NCBI RefSeq assembly: GCF_000981385.1
Contig: NZ_LATZ01000119.1
Location: 62,001-126,000, forward strand
Length of the DNA stretch: 64,000 nucleotides
Direction: 5' to 3'
DNA from: Bacillus sp. SA1-12
Lineage (GTDB): Bacteria; Bacillota; Bacilli; Bacillales; Bacillaceae
Both the position numbers and the translations under genes were made by a program. Below the pieces are notes generated by a model that saw only the letters and a program-made list of their open reading frames with translations, made no database searches and was not told the origin of the DNA. Every line of letters starts with the position of its first letter. Position 1 is the first letter of the stretch. Of this stretch, positions 52,670-60,609 are shown piece after piece.

Positions 52670-54622
52670 ATGAAAACAAAATTAATTTCGATACTGAATA
52701 AACCAATTGCTTTTTTTATTCTTGCTGTTGTTCTTTTATGGATTAAAACCTATTCTGCGTATAGAGTAGAGTTTAGCTTAGGTATTGATAATAAGTTGCA
52801 GGAGTTTCTCTTATTTATTAACCCTGCAAGCTCCGCTATCTTATTTTTAGGTCTTGCTCTATTTTTGAAGGGCAAAAAATCATTAATATGGATGATCATT
52901 ATTGATTTCCTATTATCATTCTTGTTATATGCAAATATTGTGTATTACCGTTTTTTCTCTGATTTTATTACACTACCAACATTGACACAAACAGGAAATG
53001 CCGGTGATTTGGGCCAAAGTATTGAAGCATTGTTAAAGCCTTACGATGTTTTGTATTTCTTAGATACGATTATTTTAGTTCTTTTAGTCTTGATGAAGGT
53101 GGTAAAACCTGCGCCTGTTAAAATGAAAAAACGCACGTTAGGAATCGTTTTTTCTGCAGCAATTGCGTTATTTGCGGTGAATTTAGGTTTAGCAGAAGCA
53201 GATCGACCTCAGTTGCTTACAAGAACATTTGACCGTAACTACATTGTGAAATATTTAGGAATGTATAATTTTACTATATATGATGCCATTAATAGTACGA
53301 ATGCTTCAGCACAACGTGCGATGGCAGATTCTGATGACATTACAGAAGTGACAAACTATACAAATGCGATGTATGCTGAACCAAATTCTAAGTATTTTGG
53401 AATCGCAAAAGATCGAAATGTTATTTATATTCATCTAGAGTCTTTGCAAGAATTTATCATTGATTACAAGTTAAATGGAGAAGAGGTTACACCTTTCCTT
53501 AACTCATTGACAAGAGATTCAAGTACGTTCTACTTTGATAATTTTTTCCATCAAACAGGTCAAGGTAAAACAGCGGATGCTGAATTTATGCTAGAAAACT
53601 CATTATTCGGATTACCGCAAGGATCTGCTTTTTCTACGAAAGGGCGTAACACATATCAGGCAGCTCCAGCTATCTTAGGACAAAACGGCTACACATCAGC
53701 CGTGTTCCATGGAAATACGAAAACATTCTGGAACCGCAACGAGATCTATAAATCATTAGGCTATGATAAGTTCTTTGATTTGAGTTACTATACGGCAAAA
53801 GAAGGAGATATTGTGAATTATGGTTTAATGGATAAACCATTTTTCCAACAATCTATTCCAATGCTGAAATCATTAGAACAACCGTTCTATACCAAACTTA
53901 TAACATTATCGAACCATTTCCCATATCCAATTGATCAGGAGTTAGCAACAATTGATAAGCATACAACTGGAGATAATTCAGTTGATAGCTATTTCCAGAC
54001 TGCTAGATATTTAGATGAAGCCATAAAACAATTCTTCGCTGATCTTAAAACATCAGGATTGTATGATAACTCGATTATTGTTATGTACGGAGATCATTAT
54101 GGTATTTCCGATAATCATAATAAGGCGATGTCTAAAGTAATGGGTAAGGAAGTAGGAGATTTTGAAAATGCTCAGCTTCAAAGGGTACCGTTATTTATTC
54201 ACATTCCTGGAGAAGAAGGCGGCGGTACAATGCATCAATACGGCGGACAAATTGATTTGATGCCGACACTTCTTCATTTACTAGGTATTGATACAAAAGG
54301 ATTTGTTCAATTAGGAACAGATTTATTATCAGAAGATCACCAAGAAATTGTACCATTCCGTAATGGTGACTTTGTAACCGAAAAAGTAACAGGGATAAAT
54401 GGCAAATATTTTGATACCCAAACGGGAGAACCAATTGAAGAAAATGAAGTAATTAAAAAGTATGATAAAATAACTCAAATGAAGCTCAAGATTTCGGATA
54501 AAATTGTTAATCAAGATTTATTGCGCTTCTACACCCCAGAAGGGTTTGAACCAATTGATCCATCTAATTACGACTATACGAATCATATGACGGAAAAAAA
54601 TGTTGAAGAACCAAAACAATAA
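52670..54622 (+). CDS. ltaS: Lipoteichoic acid synthase (LtaS family)
   Basis: Membrane enzyme of 650 residues. Five N-terminal helices (about 1-175) precede an extracellular sulfatase-like domain starting with NVIYIHLESLQEF. The catalytic Thr lies in QTGQGKTADAEFML, and further metal-site motifs are AVFHGNTKTFWNRN, LSNHFPYPID and VMYGDHYGISDNH. It polymerises glycerol phosphate from phosphatidylglycerol on the outer membrane face. Bacilli usually carry several paralogues; which one this is cannot be told. RBS AGAGGTG. Confidence 0.94.
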   Translation: MKTKLISILNKPIAFFILAVVLLWIKTYSAYRVEFSLGIDNKLQEFLLFINPASSAILFLGLALFLKGKKSLIWMIIIDFLLSFLLYANIVYYRFFSDFITLPTLTQTGNAGDLGQSIEALLKPYDVLYFLDTIILVLLVLMKVVKPAPVKMKKRTLGIVFSAAIALFAVNLGLAEADRPQLLTRTFDRNYIVKYLGMYNFTIYDAINSTNASAQRAMADSDDITEVTNYTNAMYAEPNSKYFGIAKDRNVIYIHLESLQEFIIDYKLNGEEVTPFLNSLTRDSSTFYFDNFFHQTGQGKTADAEFMLENSLFGLPQGSAFSTKGRNTYQAAPAILGQNGYTSAVFHGNTKTFWNRNEIYKSLGYDKFFDLSYYTAKEGDIVNYGLMDKPFFQQSIPMLKSLEQPFYTKLITLSNHFPYPIDQELATIDKHTTGDNSVDSYFQTARYLDEAIKQFFADLKTSGLYDNSIIVMYGDHYGISDNHNKAMSKVMGKEVGDFENAQLQRVPLFIHIPGEEGGGTMHQYGGQIDLMPTLLHLLGIDTKGFVQLGTDLLSEDHQEIVPFRNGDFVTEKVTGINGKYFDTQTGEPIEENEVIKKYDKITQMKLKISDKIVNQDLLRFYTPEGFEPIDPSNYDYTNHMTEKNVEEPKQ

Positions 54623-54715
54623 AGCGAGTTATATTCAGGAGAGTAGCATCAAGGTACAGGTTTTACCTTCTTAATGAGCTAGATCTTACTGAAAGATTGG
54701 GATAAACACGATATG

Positions 54716-54768
54716 GCTGTTAAGAGATTTTTTCTCTTAACAGCTTTTTTGTTAAGAGAAAAAATCTC
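54716..54768. terminator. Overlapping alternative hairpins after ltaS
   Basis: Hairpin 1 pairs GCTGTTAAGAGA (54716-54727) with TCTCTTAACAGC (54733-54744), then TTTTTT. Hairpin 2 pairs GAGATTTTTTCTCTTAAC (54724-54741) with its perfect 18-base complement at 54751-54768. They share sequence and are mutually exclusive. Confidence 0.75.
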
Positions 54769-54849
54769 AGTTATTTTAAGTATTCTTTAAAAACATAAAA
54801 CTTCCCGCCATTTATATTGTATAAATAAGAGAATGAAAGGAGATAAGGT

Positions 54850-55239
54850 ATGTCAAAATATATCCTCTATTTTCTAATGGTCTTACTGTTTATTTTTTTA
54901 GGATTACTATCAAGAATGTCAGATGCATTCCCAAGTAATTTATCGGTCCACCTAGGTGATGTTTTTTGGGCAAGTATGGTGTTTTTCTTATTTAGAGTCA
55001 TGATACATCAAAAAAGTCTCTTCTTAGCGTTAATTTTTAGCATTCTGTTTTCATTTGGGATTGAATATAGTCAGCTTTATCAAGCTGATTGGATAAACAG
55101 CATAAGAAATACAGGTATTGGCGGTCTCATCTTAGGCAGAGGATTTCTTTGGATCGATTTACTAAGATACAGTATAGGAATTTTACTAGCTGTATTTATT
55201 GATGTGTTGGTAATTAGACGGCTCTATAATACTTATTAG
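54850..55239 (+). CDS. DUF2809 membrane protein
   Basis: Membrane protein of 129 residues with four hydrophobic segments. The signature-like parts are GLLSRMSDAFPSNLSVHLGDVFWASMVFF and the C-terminal GIEYSQLYQADWINSIRNTGIGGLILGRGFLWIDLLRY, matching the DUF2809 pattern. Function unknown. RBS GAAAGGAGATAAGGT precedes the ATG. Single gene. Confidence 0.82.
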   Translation: MSKYILYFLMVLLFIFLGLLSRMSDAFPSNLSVHLGDVFWASMVFFLFRVMIHQKSLFLALIFSILFSFGIEYSQLYQADWINSIRNTGIGGLILGRGFLWIDLLRYSIGILLAVFIDVLVIRRLYNTY

Positions 55240-55644
55240 TTGAATTCCTACGCTTTAGTATAGTTCCTCTAAATAGCTTGAAACCTGCTTAGCCTGATTG
55301 CCATATTGTTCCTCGAAATGGTTTTGAGTCATGACTTAGCAATTTGCTATTACAAAGGGGCTTTATTTCTTATCTTTTAGTTTTTTATTAGCAGCAATTC
55401 CATGATTATCTCCTCTATTACAAAACTATACTATTTCATTTCCTATTACTGAAGTTGGGAAAAATGGCTGTCTTATTCAGTTGTTAAATTTTAAACGCTG
55501 AATCACTAAATTAATTAGAATAAAGGTACTCGCACAAAAAGAAATGTCGCAATAAACTTAAGTTTCCGAATAATTCTCAGCTTATTGACCATTGTTATCT
55601 AATGCTATAAGTTAGTAGAGGACAACAATGATCGGGGGATCTTT
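55240..55644. other. Intergenic region before yitT-like gene
   Basis: About 400 bp. On the minus strand a 25-codon open piece (MTQNHFEEQYGNQAKQVSSY, 55332 down to 55255) reads like coding sequence but lacks an RBS, and another short piece with an RBS (near 55400) terminates after a few codons. They may be remnants of a small-protein gene. Otherwise nothing is seen. Confidence 0.35.
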
Positions 55645-56268
55645 ATGACTCTTTTTAGAAGGCTTTTATTTGTGATAGTTGGACTTGTAATAACATCATT
55701 TGGAATAAAGCTTTTAGCAGATAATTTACTAACTTTCGGAGGGACGGCAGGAATTGCAACTATCCTAGGATATGCATCAGGGATCTCATGGGGAGCTTTA
55801 TTTTTCATTGTGAACCTGCCGTTTTTCCTTATTTCCATACAGGAGCTCGGAAAATTTTTTACTATATCAAGCTTATTATCTATAACCGGAATCTCACTGC
55901 TGCGTGAGTGGTATGATCTTTTTATCCCTGCATTTGAAATGAATCTTGTTTTTGCTGCAATCCTTGCAGGTCTGCTAATAGGGATCGGTGTCACGTTCGT
56001 TTTGAATAACGGTTCATCGCTTGGCGGTATCCATATTTTAGGCCTATATATAGATAAGAAATTCGGCATTAATAGAGGACTCGTTTTATTTATATCCGAT
56101 TCCTTAATTATTATCCTTGCGTTAACAATGGTGGGGTGGGATAAAGCACTGTTATCGATTATGTGTATTTTCATTGCTAGTTCGATTATTGGTCGATATA
56201 AAAAATCACCTATAAAAGAAATGCAGCGAGATCAGGAAGAGGAGATAGCAGATCATCCTATCCATTAA
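55645..56268 (+). CDS. YitT/DUF161-family membrane protein
   Basis: Membrane protein of 207 residues with five to six helices (RRLLFVIVGLVITSFGIKLL, GTAGIATILGYASGISWGALFFIVNLPFFLI and so on). GGTAGIATIL and NGSSLGGIHILGLYIDKKFG are typical of YitT proteins. It ends after the membrane region with a charged tail and lacks the extra C-terminal DUF2179 domain that longer members carry. Function unknown; a transporter role is often assumed. Confidence 0.83.
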   Translation: MTLFRRLLFVIVGLVITSFGIKLLADNLLTFGGTAGIATILGYASGISWGALFFIVNLPFFLISIQELGKFFTISSLLSITGISLLREWYDLFIPAFEMNLVFAAILAGLLIGIGVTFVLNNGSSLGGIHILGLYIDKKFGINRGLVLFISDSLIIILALTMVGWDKALLSIMCIFIASSIIGRYKKSPIKEMQRDQEEEIADHPIH

Positions 56269-56280
56269 ACAATAGTTAAC

Positions 56281-56319
56281 ACTACCCTTGATTGGAAACA
56301 TTTAAGGGTAGTTTTTTTA
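56281..56319 (+). terminator. Terminator of yitT-like gene
   Basis: ACTACCCTT pairs with AAGGGTAGT, then TTTTTTTAT. Confidence 0.86.
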
Positions 56320-56362
56320 TTGAATCTCAACTAATGTATTTATTAGAGGGAGAGGAGATAAA

Positions 56363-56650
56363 GTGAACTATATATCAGTAAATAAAATTATTGAAGATAC
56401 GGAATCAATTCAGGCAAAAAAATTCTTGATGGAATTGTGGTATGCAATAGAAGAAGAAAGCTTTCCTTTATCGCTCAAATATAATACCTTCAAGCATCAA
56501 TTCATGCATTTAAAGGCAAGTGCCCCATTGAATTGGAACTTAGACTGGGATGGGAGCCATTTTTCTTTATCTAGACAAATAAAACATCATAGTTACTTTT
56601 CCATTATTGTTCAGCCGAATGGAATGATTAAATATACATTTTCATTATAA
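56363..56650 (+). CDS. Hypothetical small protein
   Basis: Protein of 95 residues, unrecognised, with GTG start after AGAGGAGATAAA. It is mixed alpha/beta by appearance: helix IIEDTESIQAKKFLMELWYAIEEE, then aromatic-rich DWDGSHFSLSRQIKHHSYFSIIVQ. No signal peptide. Followed by a long-range hairpin. Confidence 0.6.
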   Translation: MNYISVNKIIEDTESIQAKKFLMELWYAIEEESFPLSLKYNTFKHQFMHLKASAPLNWNLDWDGSHFSLSRQIKHHSYFSIIVQPNGMIKYTFSL

Positions 56651-56766
56651 GGGTCTGTCTCTTGAAAAGGATCTGCCTCCTAAAAACTACTCATATAAGG
56701 ACTGGATTAGTTTCTTATATTGTGGTTTTTTGGGTCAAATCCTTTAGATAGAGACAGCCCTTTTTT
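56651..56766 (+). terminator. Long-range terminator of the GGCTGTCT type
   Basis: GGGTCTGTCTCT at 56651-56662 can pair with AGAGACAGCCC at 56749-56760, which is followed by TTTTTTG. The loop is nearly 90 nt; an inner pairing AAAAGGAT/ATCCTTT is possible. Confidence 0.5.
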
Positions 56767-56869
56767 GTTAAAAAACGATTTAACAAGTTGAAGTTTCATA
56801 TGAATAAAACATTTTGTTTCGTGGGATTTTAACTTTGGCTTTACAAAATAGTTTTAAGGAGGAATTGTG

Positions 56870-57463
56870 ATGCAAAACCAAATGAACCAAATCAACATTG
56901 GCGCACATGAAATGATGGAATGTCATGAGGTTCTTAGCAGCATGATAAACGGAATCAATCATTTCCAACTATATCAGCAGTATTGCCAAGACCAAGAATT
57001 AAAAAACATTCTAAATAATCAACTTTCATTTATGACAAATGAATACAATACTTTTGTCAATGTGCTTCAACAAAAGTCCAATATTGGTCACTTACCAAGT
57101 GTAAAATCTCAGGTCAATGTTTCACCAACCTACGGTGTAAGCAGCAATGCGGTTCCAGAAGGACCCAATGCCTCAATAAACCAAATAAATGACCGCGATA
57201 TTTCTTCGGGGATGCTGGGCTGCCATAAAGCTGGTGCTGTATTTAAAATGCATGCATCTTTAGAGTGTACAGATCCGCAAATAAGAGAGATGATGATTCA
57301 AGGAGCAAAAAATTGCGCAGATCAAGCTTATGAAACATGGGGCTATATGAATAAAAAAGGCTATTACCAAGTTCCGACATTTGATCAAACAACTACTCGT
57401 TCTTTAATGAACAGCTATCAGCCAAGCAGTTTATACAGTAATCCGTCTCAACAACAATACTGA
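56870..57463 (+). CDS. CotF-like spore coat protein
   Basis: Protein of 197 residues resembling the CotF/ferritin-like coat family: helical N-terminal half (IGAHEMMECHEVLSSMINGINHFQLYQQYC, LKNILNNQLSFMTNEYNTFVNVLQQ) and second half LECTDPQIREMMIQGAKNCADQAYETWGYMNKKGYYQVP, a typical family ending. The tail is Ser/Gln/Tyr-rich. ATG 56870 with AAGGAGG. Followed 21 bp later by a Gln-rich coat-like gene, probably co-transcribed in the mother cell during sporulation. Confidence 0.85.
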   Translation: MQNQMNQINIGAHEMMECHEVLSSMINGINHFQLYQQYCQDQELKNILNNQLSFMTNEYNTFVNVLQQKSNIGHLPSVKSQVNVSPTYGVSSNAVPEGPNASINQINDRDISSGMLGCHKAGAVFKMHASLECTDPQIREMMIQGAKNCADQAYETWGYMNKKGYYQVPTFDQTTTRSLMNSYQPSSLYSNPSQQQY

Positions 57464-57484
57464 TAATAATTGGAGGGAATTCAC

Positions 57485-57856
57485 ATGCATACACAACAAC
57501 ATGCATTACAACAAATCAATGAATGTCGTCAAATTGTTCAACAATTAATCGCCCAAACAGAACAAGGAAACCAATTGTACAAACAAATGCTCCAACAAGA
57601 GCAGCAAAATGCCCAAATGCTGCAACAGCTTGTTCAACGTGAGCAGCAAGCTGTCCAAAACATTCAACAAGCACTGCAAGGCCATCAACAAGCAGTCCAA
57701 AAATGTCAGCAAATTTTAAACACTTGCAATCAGATGCAGCAGGAAATTTCTCAAGGTGCAGCATATAATGTTGACCCATCATTCCAAAGATTTCAACAAC
57801 AACCACAACAGTTACCAAGTTATCAAAGTTACCAACAAAACAGACAATATATTTAA
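57485..57856 (+). CDS. Gln-rich coiled-coil protein, probably spore-coat associated
   Basis: Protein of 123 residues with about one-third Gln. Residues 1-95 form a continuous amphipathic helix or coiled coil (IVQQLIAQTEQGNQLYKQML, LQQLVQREQQAVQNIQQALQ); the tail is FQQQPQQLPSYQSYQQNRQY. Two Cys residues (about 14, 70) and a third at 77 could cross-link. ATG 57485 after TTGGAGGG is chosen. Its position behind the CotF-like gene suggests a coat role; no named family recognised. Confidence 0.72.
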   Translation: MHTQQHALQQINECRQIVQQLIAQTEQGNQLYKQMLQQEQQNAQMLQQLVQREQQAVQNIQQALQGHQQAVQKCQQILNTCNQMQQEISQGAAYNVDPSFQRFQQQPQQLPSYQSYQQNRQYI

Positions 57857-57930
57857 CAATAATATGATATAGGCTGTCTAAAGGGTCTGACCGTCCAAAA
57901 AACACCGATATATTCCGTTTATATTGTGTT

Positions 57931-57957
57931 TAGGGGGTTGACCCTATATTTTTTTAA
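57931..57957 (+). terminator. Short terminator after coat gene pair
   Basis: TAGGG pairs with CCCTA across GGTTGA, followed by TATTTTTTT. Another GGCTGTCT segment lies just upstream at 57872. Confidence 0.6.
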
Positions 57958-57991
57958 TTAACCCATTCATATTTTGCTAAATCTTAATGGG

Positions 57992-58021
57992 TTGACATAC
58001 ATAATCAAATTCATTTATAAT
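57992..58021 (+). promoter_or_regulatory. SigA promoter of mhq-like operon
   Basis: Consensus TTGACA (57992-57997) and TATAAT (58016-58021) are separated by 18 bp. It is located 60-90 bp before the dioxygenase gene, with the palindromic operator directly downstream. Confidence 0.88.
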
Positions 58022-58023
58022 TT

Positions 58024-58039
58024 ATCTTGAATTCAAGAT
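58024..58039. promoter_or_regulatory. MhqR-type operator
   Basis: ATCTTGAATTCAAGAT is a perfect 16-bp palindrome matching the MhqR operator pattern (TATCTCGAATTCGAGATA-like) that controls mhq genes in B. subtilis. It covers the expected transcription start just after the -10 box, so repressor binding would block initiation until quinones inactivate the repressor. Confidence 0.82.
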
Positions 58040-58081
58040 TATTTTATTTGAGATAACAGTAACGGAGAAAGGAAGCTTATT

Positions 58082-59059
58082 ATGAATCGAAAACCACTTA
58101 AAGGAATACACCATGTCTCCGCACTTACAGCAAAAGCGAAAGAGAACTACCATTTTTATACAAAGATTTTAGGAATGAGATTAGTAAAAAAAACGGTTAA
58201 TCAGGATGATACTTCTGTATACCATTTGTTTTATGCTGATGAGCGGGGAAATCCTGGTACAGATCTAACTTTTTTTGAAATTCCTTATGCAGGAAGAACA
58301 CATCCAGGAACAAACAGTATAAGTGCAACATCATTACGCGTGAGAGATGATCAAACACTAGAATTTTGGAAGACTCGCTTTAAAAAATTACAGATTGACC
58401 ATGACGAAATTAGTTATGAAAGTGGCCGTGCAAGCCTTGCATTTCGTGATCATGAAGGTCAGCGCTTAATACTTGTATCAGATCAAGAAAACGAAGGTGT
58501 GGCTGGCGGAATCCCATGGGATAAAAGTCCAATTCCACAAGAAAAGGGGATTACTGGACTTGGTCCGGTTCATTTGACAGTCTCTAGGCCGGAGCGGACG
58601 ATAAACGTATTAACAAATTTGATGGGATTTAGGGAAAAACCAGGCTATAAAAGAGAGCTTGACCAAAAGCAAGTACGAGTTTTTGAAACCGGTGAAGGCG
58701 GTTCTGGAGCAGAGATTCACATTATTCAAGAAGAAGAAATGAGCCGCGAGCGACCAGGGCGTGGAAGTGTTCACCATGTAGCCTTCCGTGTTGAGGATGT
58801 TGAGGAATTAAATAAATGGGTCGAAGCGTTAAATGAAAGCCATCTATCGAATTCCGGATTTGTTGAACGCTATTATTTCCGTTCTTTATACTTTAGGGAG
58901 CCAAATGGTATTTTGTTCGAACTTGCGACAGATGGACCTGGATTTGAAGGTGATGAGGACTTTGAACACCTGGGTGAAAACCTGGCACTTCCGCCATATT
59001 TTGAAGAGAGACGAAAAGAAATTGAAGCACAATTGAAACCGTTAGATACAAAAGAATAA
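58082..59059 (+). CDS. mhqO: Ring-cleaving dioxygenase, VOC superfamily (MhqO/MhqA-like)
   Basis: Dioxygenase-like protein of 325 residues with two VOC modules: GIHHVSALTAKAKENYHFYTKILGMRLVKKTVNQDD at the N-terminus and GLGPVHLTVSRPERTINVLTNLMGF from about residue 158; metal ligands are expected at the His of IHHVS, His of VHHVAFRV (about 230) and Glu of GILFELATD. B. subtilis paralogues MhqA, MhqE and MhqO are induced by methylhydroquinone and diamide; which one this equals is uncertain. Preceded by an MhqR-like operator and followed 22 bp later by mhqD. Confidence 0.88.
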   Translation: MNRKPLKGIHHVSALTAKAKENYHFYTKILGMRLVKKTVNQDDTSVYHLFYADERGNPGTDLTFFEIPYAGRTHPGTNSISATSLRVRDDQTLEFWKTRFKKLQIDHDEISYESGRASLAFRDHEGQRLILVSDQENEGVAGGIPWDKSPIPQEKGITGLGPVHLTVSRPERTINVLTNLMGFREKPGYKRELDQKQVRVFETGEGGSGAEIHIIQEEEMSRERPGRGSVHHVAFRVEDVEELNKWVEALNESHLSNSGFVERYYFRSLYFREPNGILFELATDGPGFEGDEDFEHLGENLALPPYFEERRKEIEAQLKPLDTKE

Positions 59060-59081
59060 AAATTATAAAGGAGGAGACAGA

Positions 59082-59699
59082 ATGCAGCATATATTTATTG
59101 AAGGGAAAAATAAAAACGTACCAACTTTTATCCTGCTTCATGGAACAGGTGGAAATGAGAGGGATTTACTCCCACTTGCTGAAATGATTGACCCGGATGC
59201 ATCAGTGCTGGGCGTCAGAGGAAATGTTTTAGAAAATGGCATGCCGCGTTTCTTTCGTAGATTAGCAGAAGGTGTATTTGATGAGGAGGATTTAATATTC
59301 CGTACGGAAGAATTAAACAAGTTTCTATCAGAAATGGCGGACAAATACAAGTTTAATCGAAACAATCTTGTTGCAATCGGTTATTCTAATGGTGCAAACA
59401 TCGCTGCGAGTCTCATGTATCATCATAAAAATGCAATAAATGGCGCGATTTTATTACATGCAATGGTGCCAAGGAGAGGAGTTGAAGTTCCGGATTTAGC
59501 AAACACGCCTATTTTCATCGGTGCCGGAACAAATGACCCGTTGATTCCCCAAGCAGAAACGAAGGAGTTAGCGAATGTATTGCGTGAAGCGAACGCAATC
59601 GTTACAGAACACTGGGGAAATGCCGGTCATCAGCTTACAAGAGAAGAGATTGAAAAAGCCAAAGAATGGTATGATCAATATTTTGGATCAAGTAAATAA
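59082..59699 (+). CDS. mhqD: Alpha/beta hydrolase (MhqD-like carboxylesterase)
   Basis: Serine hydrolase of 205 residues of the phospholipase/carboxylesterase type. The oxyanion region is LLHGTGGNERDLLPLAEM, the nucleophile is in GYSNGANIA, the acid probably in GTNDPLIP and the base in GNAGHQL. The combination with an mhq dioxygenase under an MhqR-like operator matches the quinone-stress regulon of B. subtilis, where MhqD belongs to the protection set. RBS AAAGGAGGAGA. Confidence 0.88.
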   Translation: MQHIFIEGKNKNVPTFILLHGTGGNERDLLPLAEMIDPDASVLGVRGNVLENGMPRFFRRLAEGVFDEEDLIFRTEELNKFLSEMADKYKFNRNNLVAIGYSNGANIAASLMYHHKNAINGAILLHAMVPRRGVEVPDLANTPIFIGAGTNDPLIPQAETKELANVLREANAIVTEHWGNAGHQLTREEIEKAKEWYDQYFGSSK

Positions 59700-59707
59700 T
59701 TCAATTG

Positions 59708-59735
59708 AGGAGGCTGTAAAGGAGCCTCCTTATAT
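59708..59735. terminator. Hairpin between mhqD and convergent gene
   Basis: AGGAGGCT at 59708-59715 pairs with AGCCTCCT at 59723-59730. The T-run is weak; it may serve both directions. Confidence 0.6.
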
Positions 59736-59746
59736 TTGTTGAAGGA

Positions 59747-60418
59747 TTAAAGGCTGTTTAACGGTTCTACACAAAGTTCAGAATCATTACGCGGAGAATT
59801 GACGAAGTCCGAAACCGGATAAACATCCATAAGATTTGCGTCATACGGGCTAAGAAAGGAATGGAGAGTATCCATGTCCTGGAAGTCCTTATCAAGCCAA
59901 CGATCATATGTGTCAGGAGAAAGAATGACAGGCATTCGATCATGAACATCTTTTGTTAATTGATTAGGTGTGGTAGTGATAATTGTACAGGTGTACAGCG
60001 GTTTTTCACCACCTAAATCTGAACGTTCCCAAAGTCCTGCAAATGCAAAAGGCAGACGATCCTTCATGATAAATCGATATGGTTGTTTTGTGTTATTCTC
60101 TTTTTTCCATTCAAAAAAGCCATCGCTTAAGATTAAACATCTTTTTTTCATAAACGCCTGCCTGAAACTTGGTTTCTGGTCAATCGTTTCCGCCCTTGCA
60201 TTTATCAACTTATTCCCAATCTTTAAATCCTTTGACCAAGGCGGGACAAGTCCCCAGCGCATCGAAACTCCTACCCTATTTCGCCCATTTGATCCAACCA
60301 CCAATATATCCTGGGAAGGGGCAATATTAAAGCGGTAATTTATTTCCTCGTGGATGATAAATTCAAACTGCTCCTGTAAAATGATCTGATCTGTAGCTAA
60401 CGAAAATCGCCCGCACAT
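59747..60418 (-). CDS. SOS-response-associated protein YedK/HMCES family
   Basis: Protein of 223 residues. Cys2 directly after the initiator Met (MCGRFSL) is the catalytic residue that forms a DNA-protein crosslink with abasic sites in single-stranded DNA. Other family motifs are RFNIAPSQDI, MRWGLVPPWSKD, NARAETIDQKPSFRQAFMKKRCLI, DGFFEWKK and VHDRMPVIL (active-site His). The start must be this ATG; the frame stays open 15 codons upstream but those would bury Cys2. GGTGGTG precedes it. Confidence 0.93.
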   Translation of the reverse strand: MCGRFSLATDQIILQEQFEFIIHEEINYRFNIAPSQDILVVGSNGRNRVGVSMRWGLVPPWSKDLKIGNKLINARAETIDQKPSFRQAFMKKRCLILSDGFFEWKKENNTKQPYRFIMKDRLPFAFAGLWERSDLGGEKPLYTCTIITTTPNQLTKDVHDRMPVILSPDTYDRWLDKDFQDMDTLHSFLSPYDANLMDVYPVSDFVNSPRNDSELCVEPLNSL

Positions 60419-60609
60419 GAATAAACACCACCATTTATAAACTAATCTATTTATATCTTCCATAATAAAGCAAAATATAACTTCCTTTCAAATACTAGCC
60501 TTAAAAACTCTCTTCAGTGGAGGTTCTTTACTGGTTAGGATTGGGATAAAAAAGTTAGGACTTGAAAAGATTAATCAGTAGAATACATATTTAGGAGGTC
60601 TATTCAGAT

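Noticed and set aside
55605..56174. 189-codon open frame on the minus strand
   Set aside because: It is antisense to the YitT-like gene, which has a good RBS and clear membrane segments; the antisense product has no recognisable features.
57516..57905. 129-codon minus-strand frame opposite the Gln-rich gene
   Set aside because: The CAA/CAG repeats of the Gln-rich gene read as Leu/Val on the other strand, keeping the frame open by chance.
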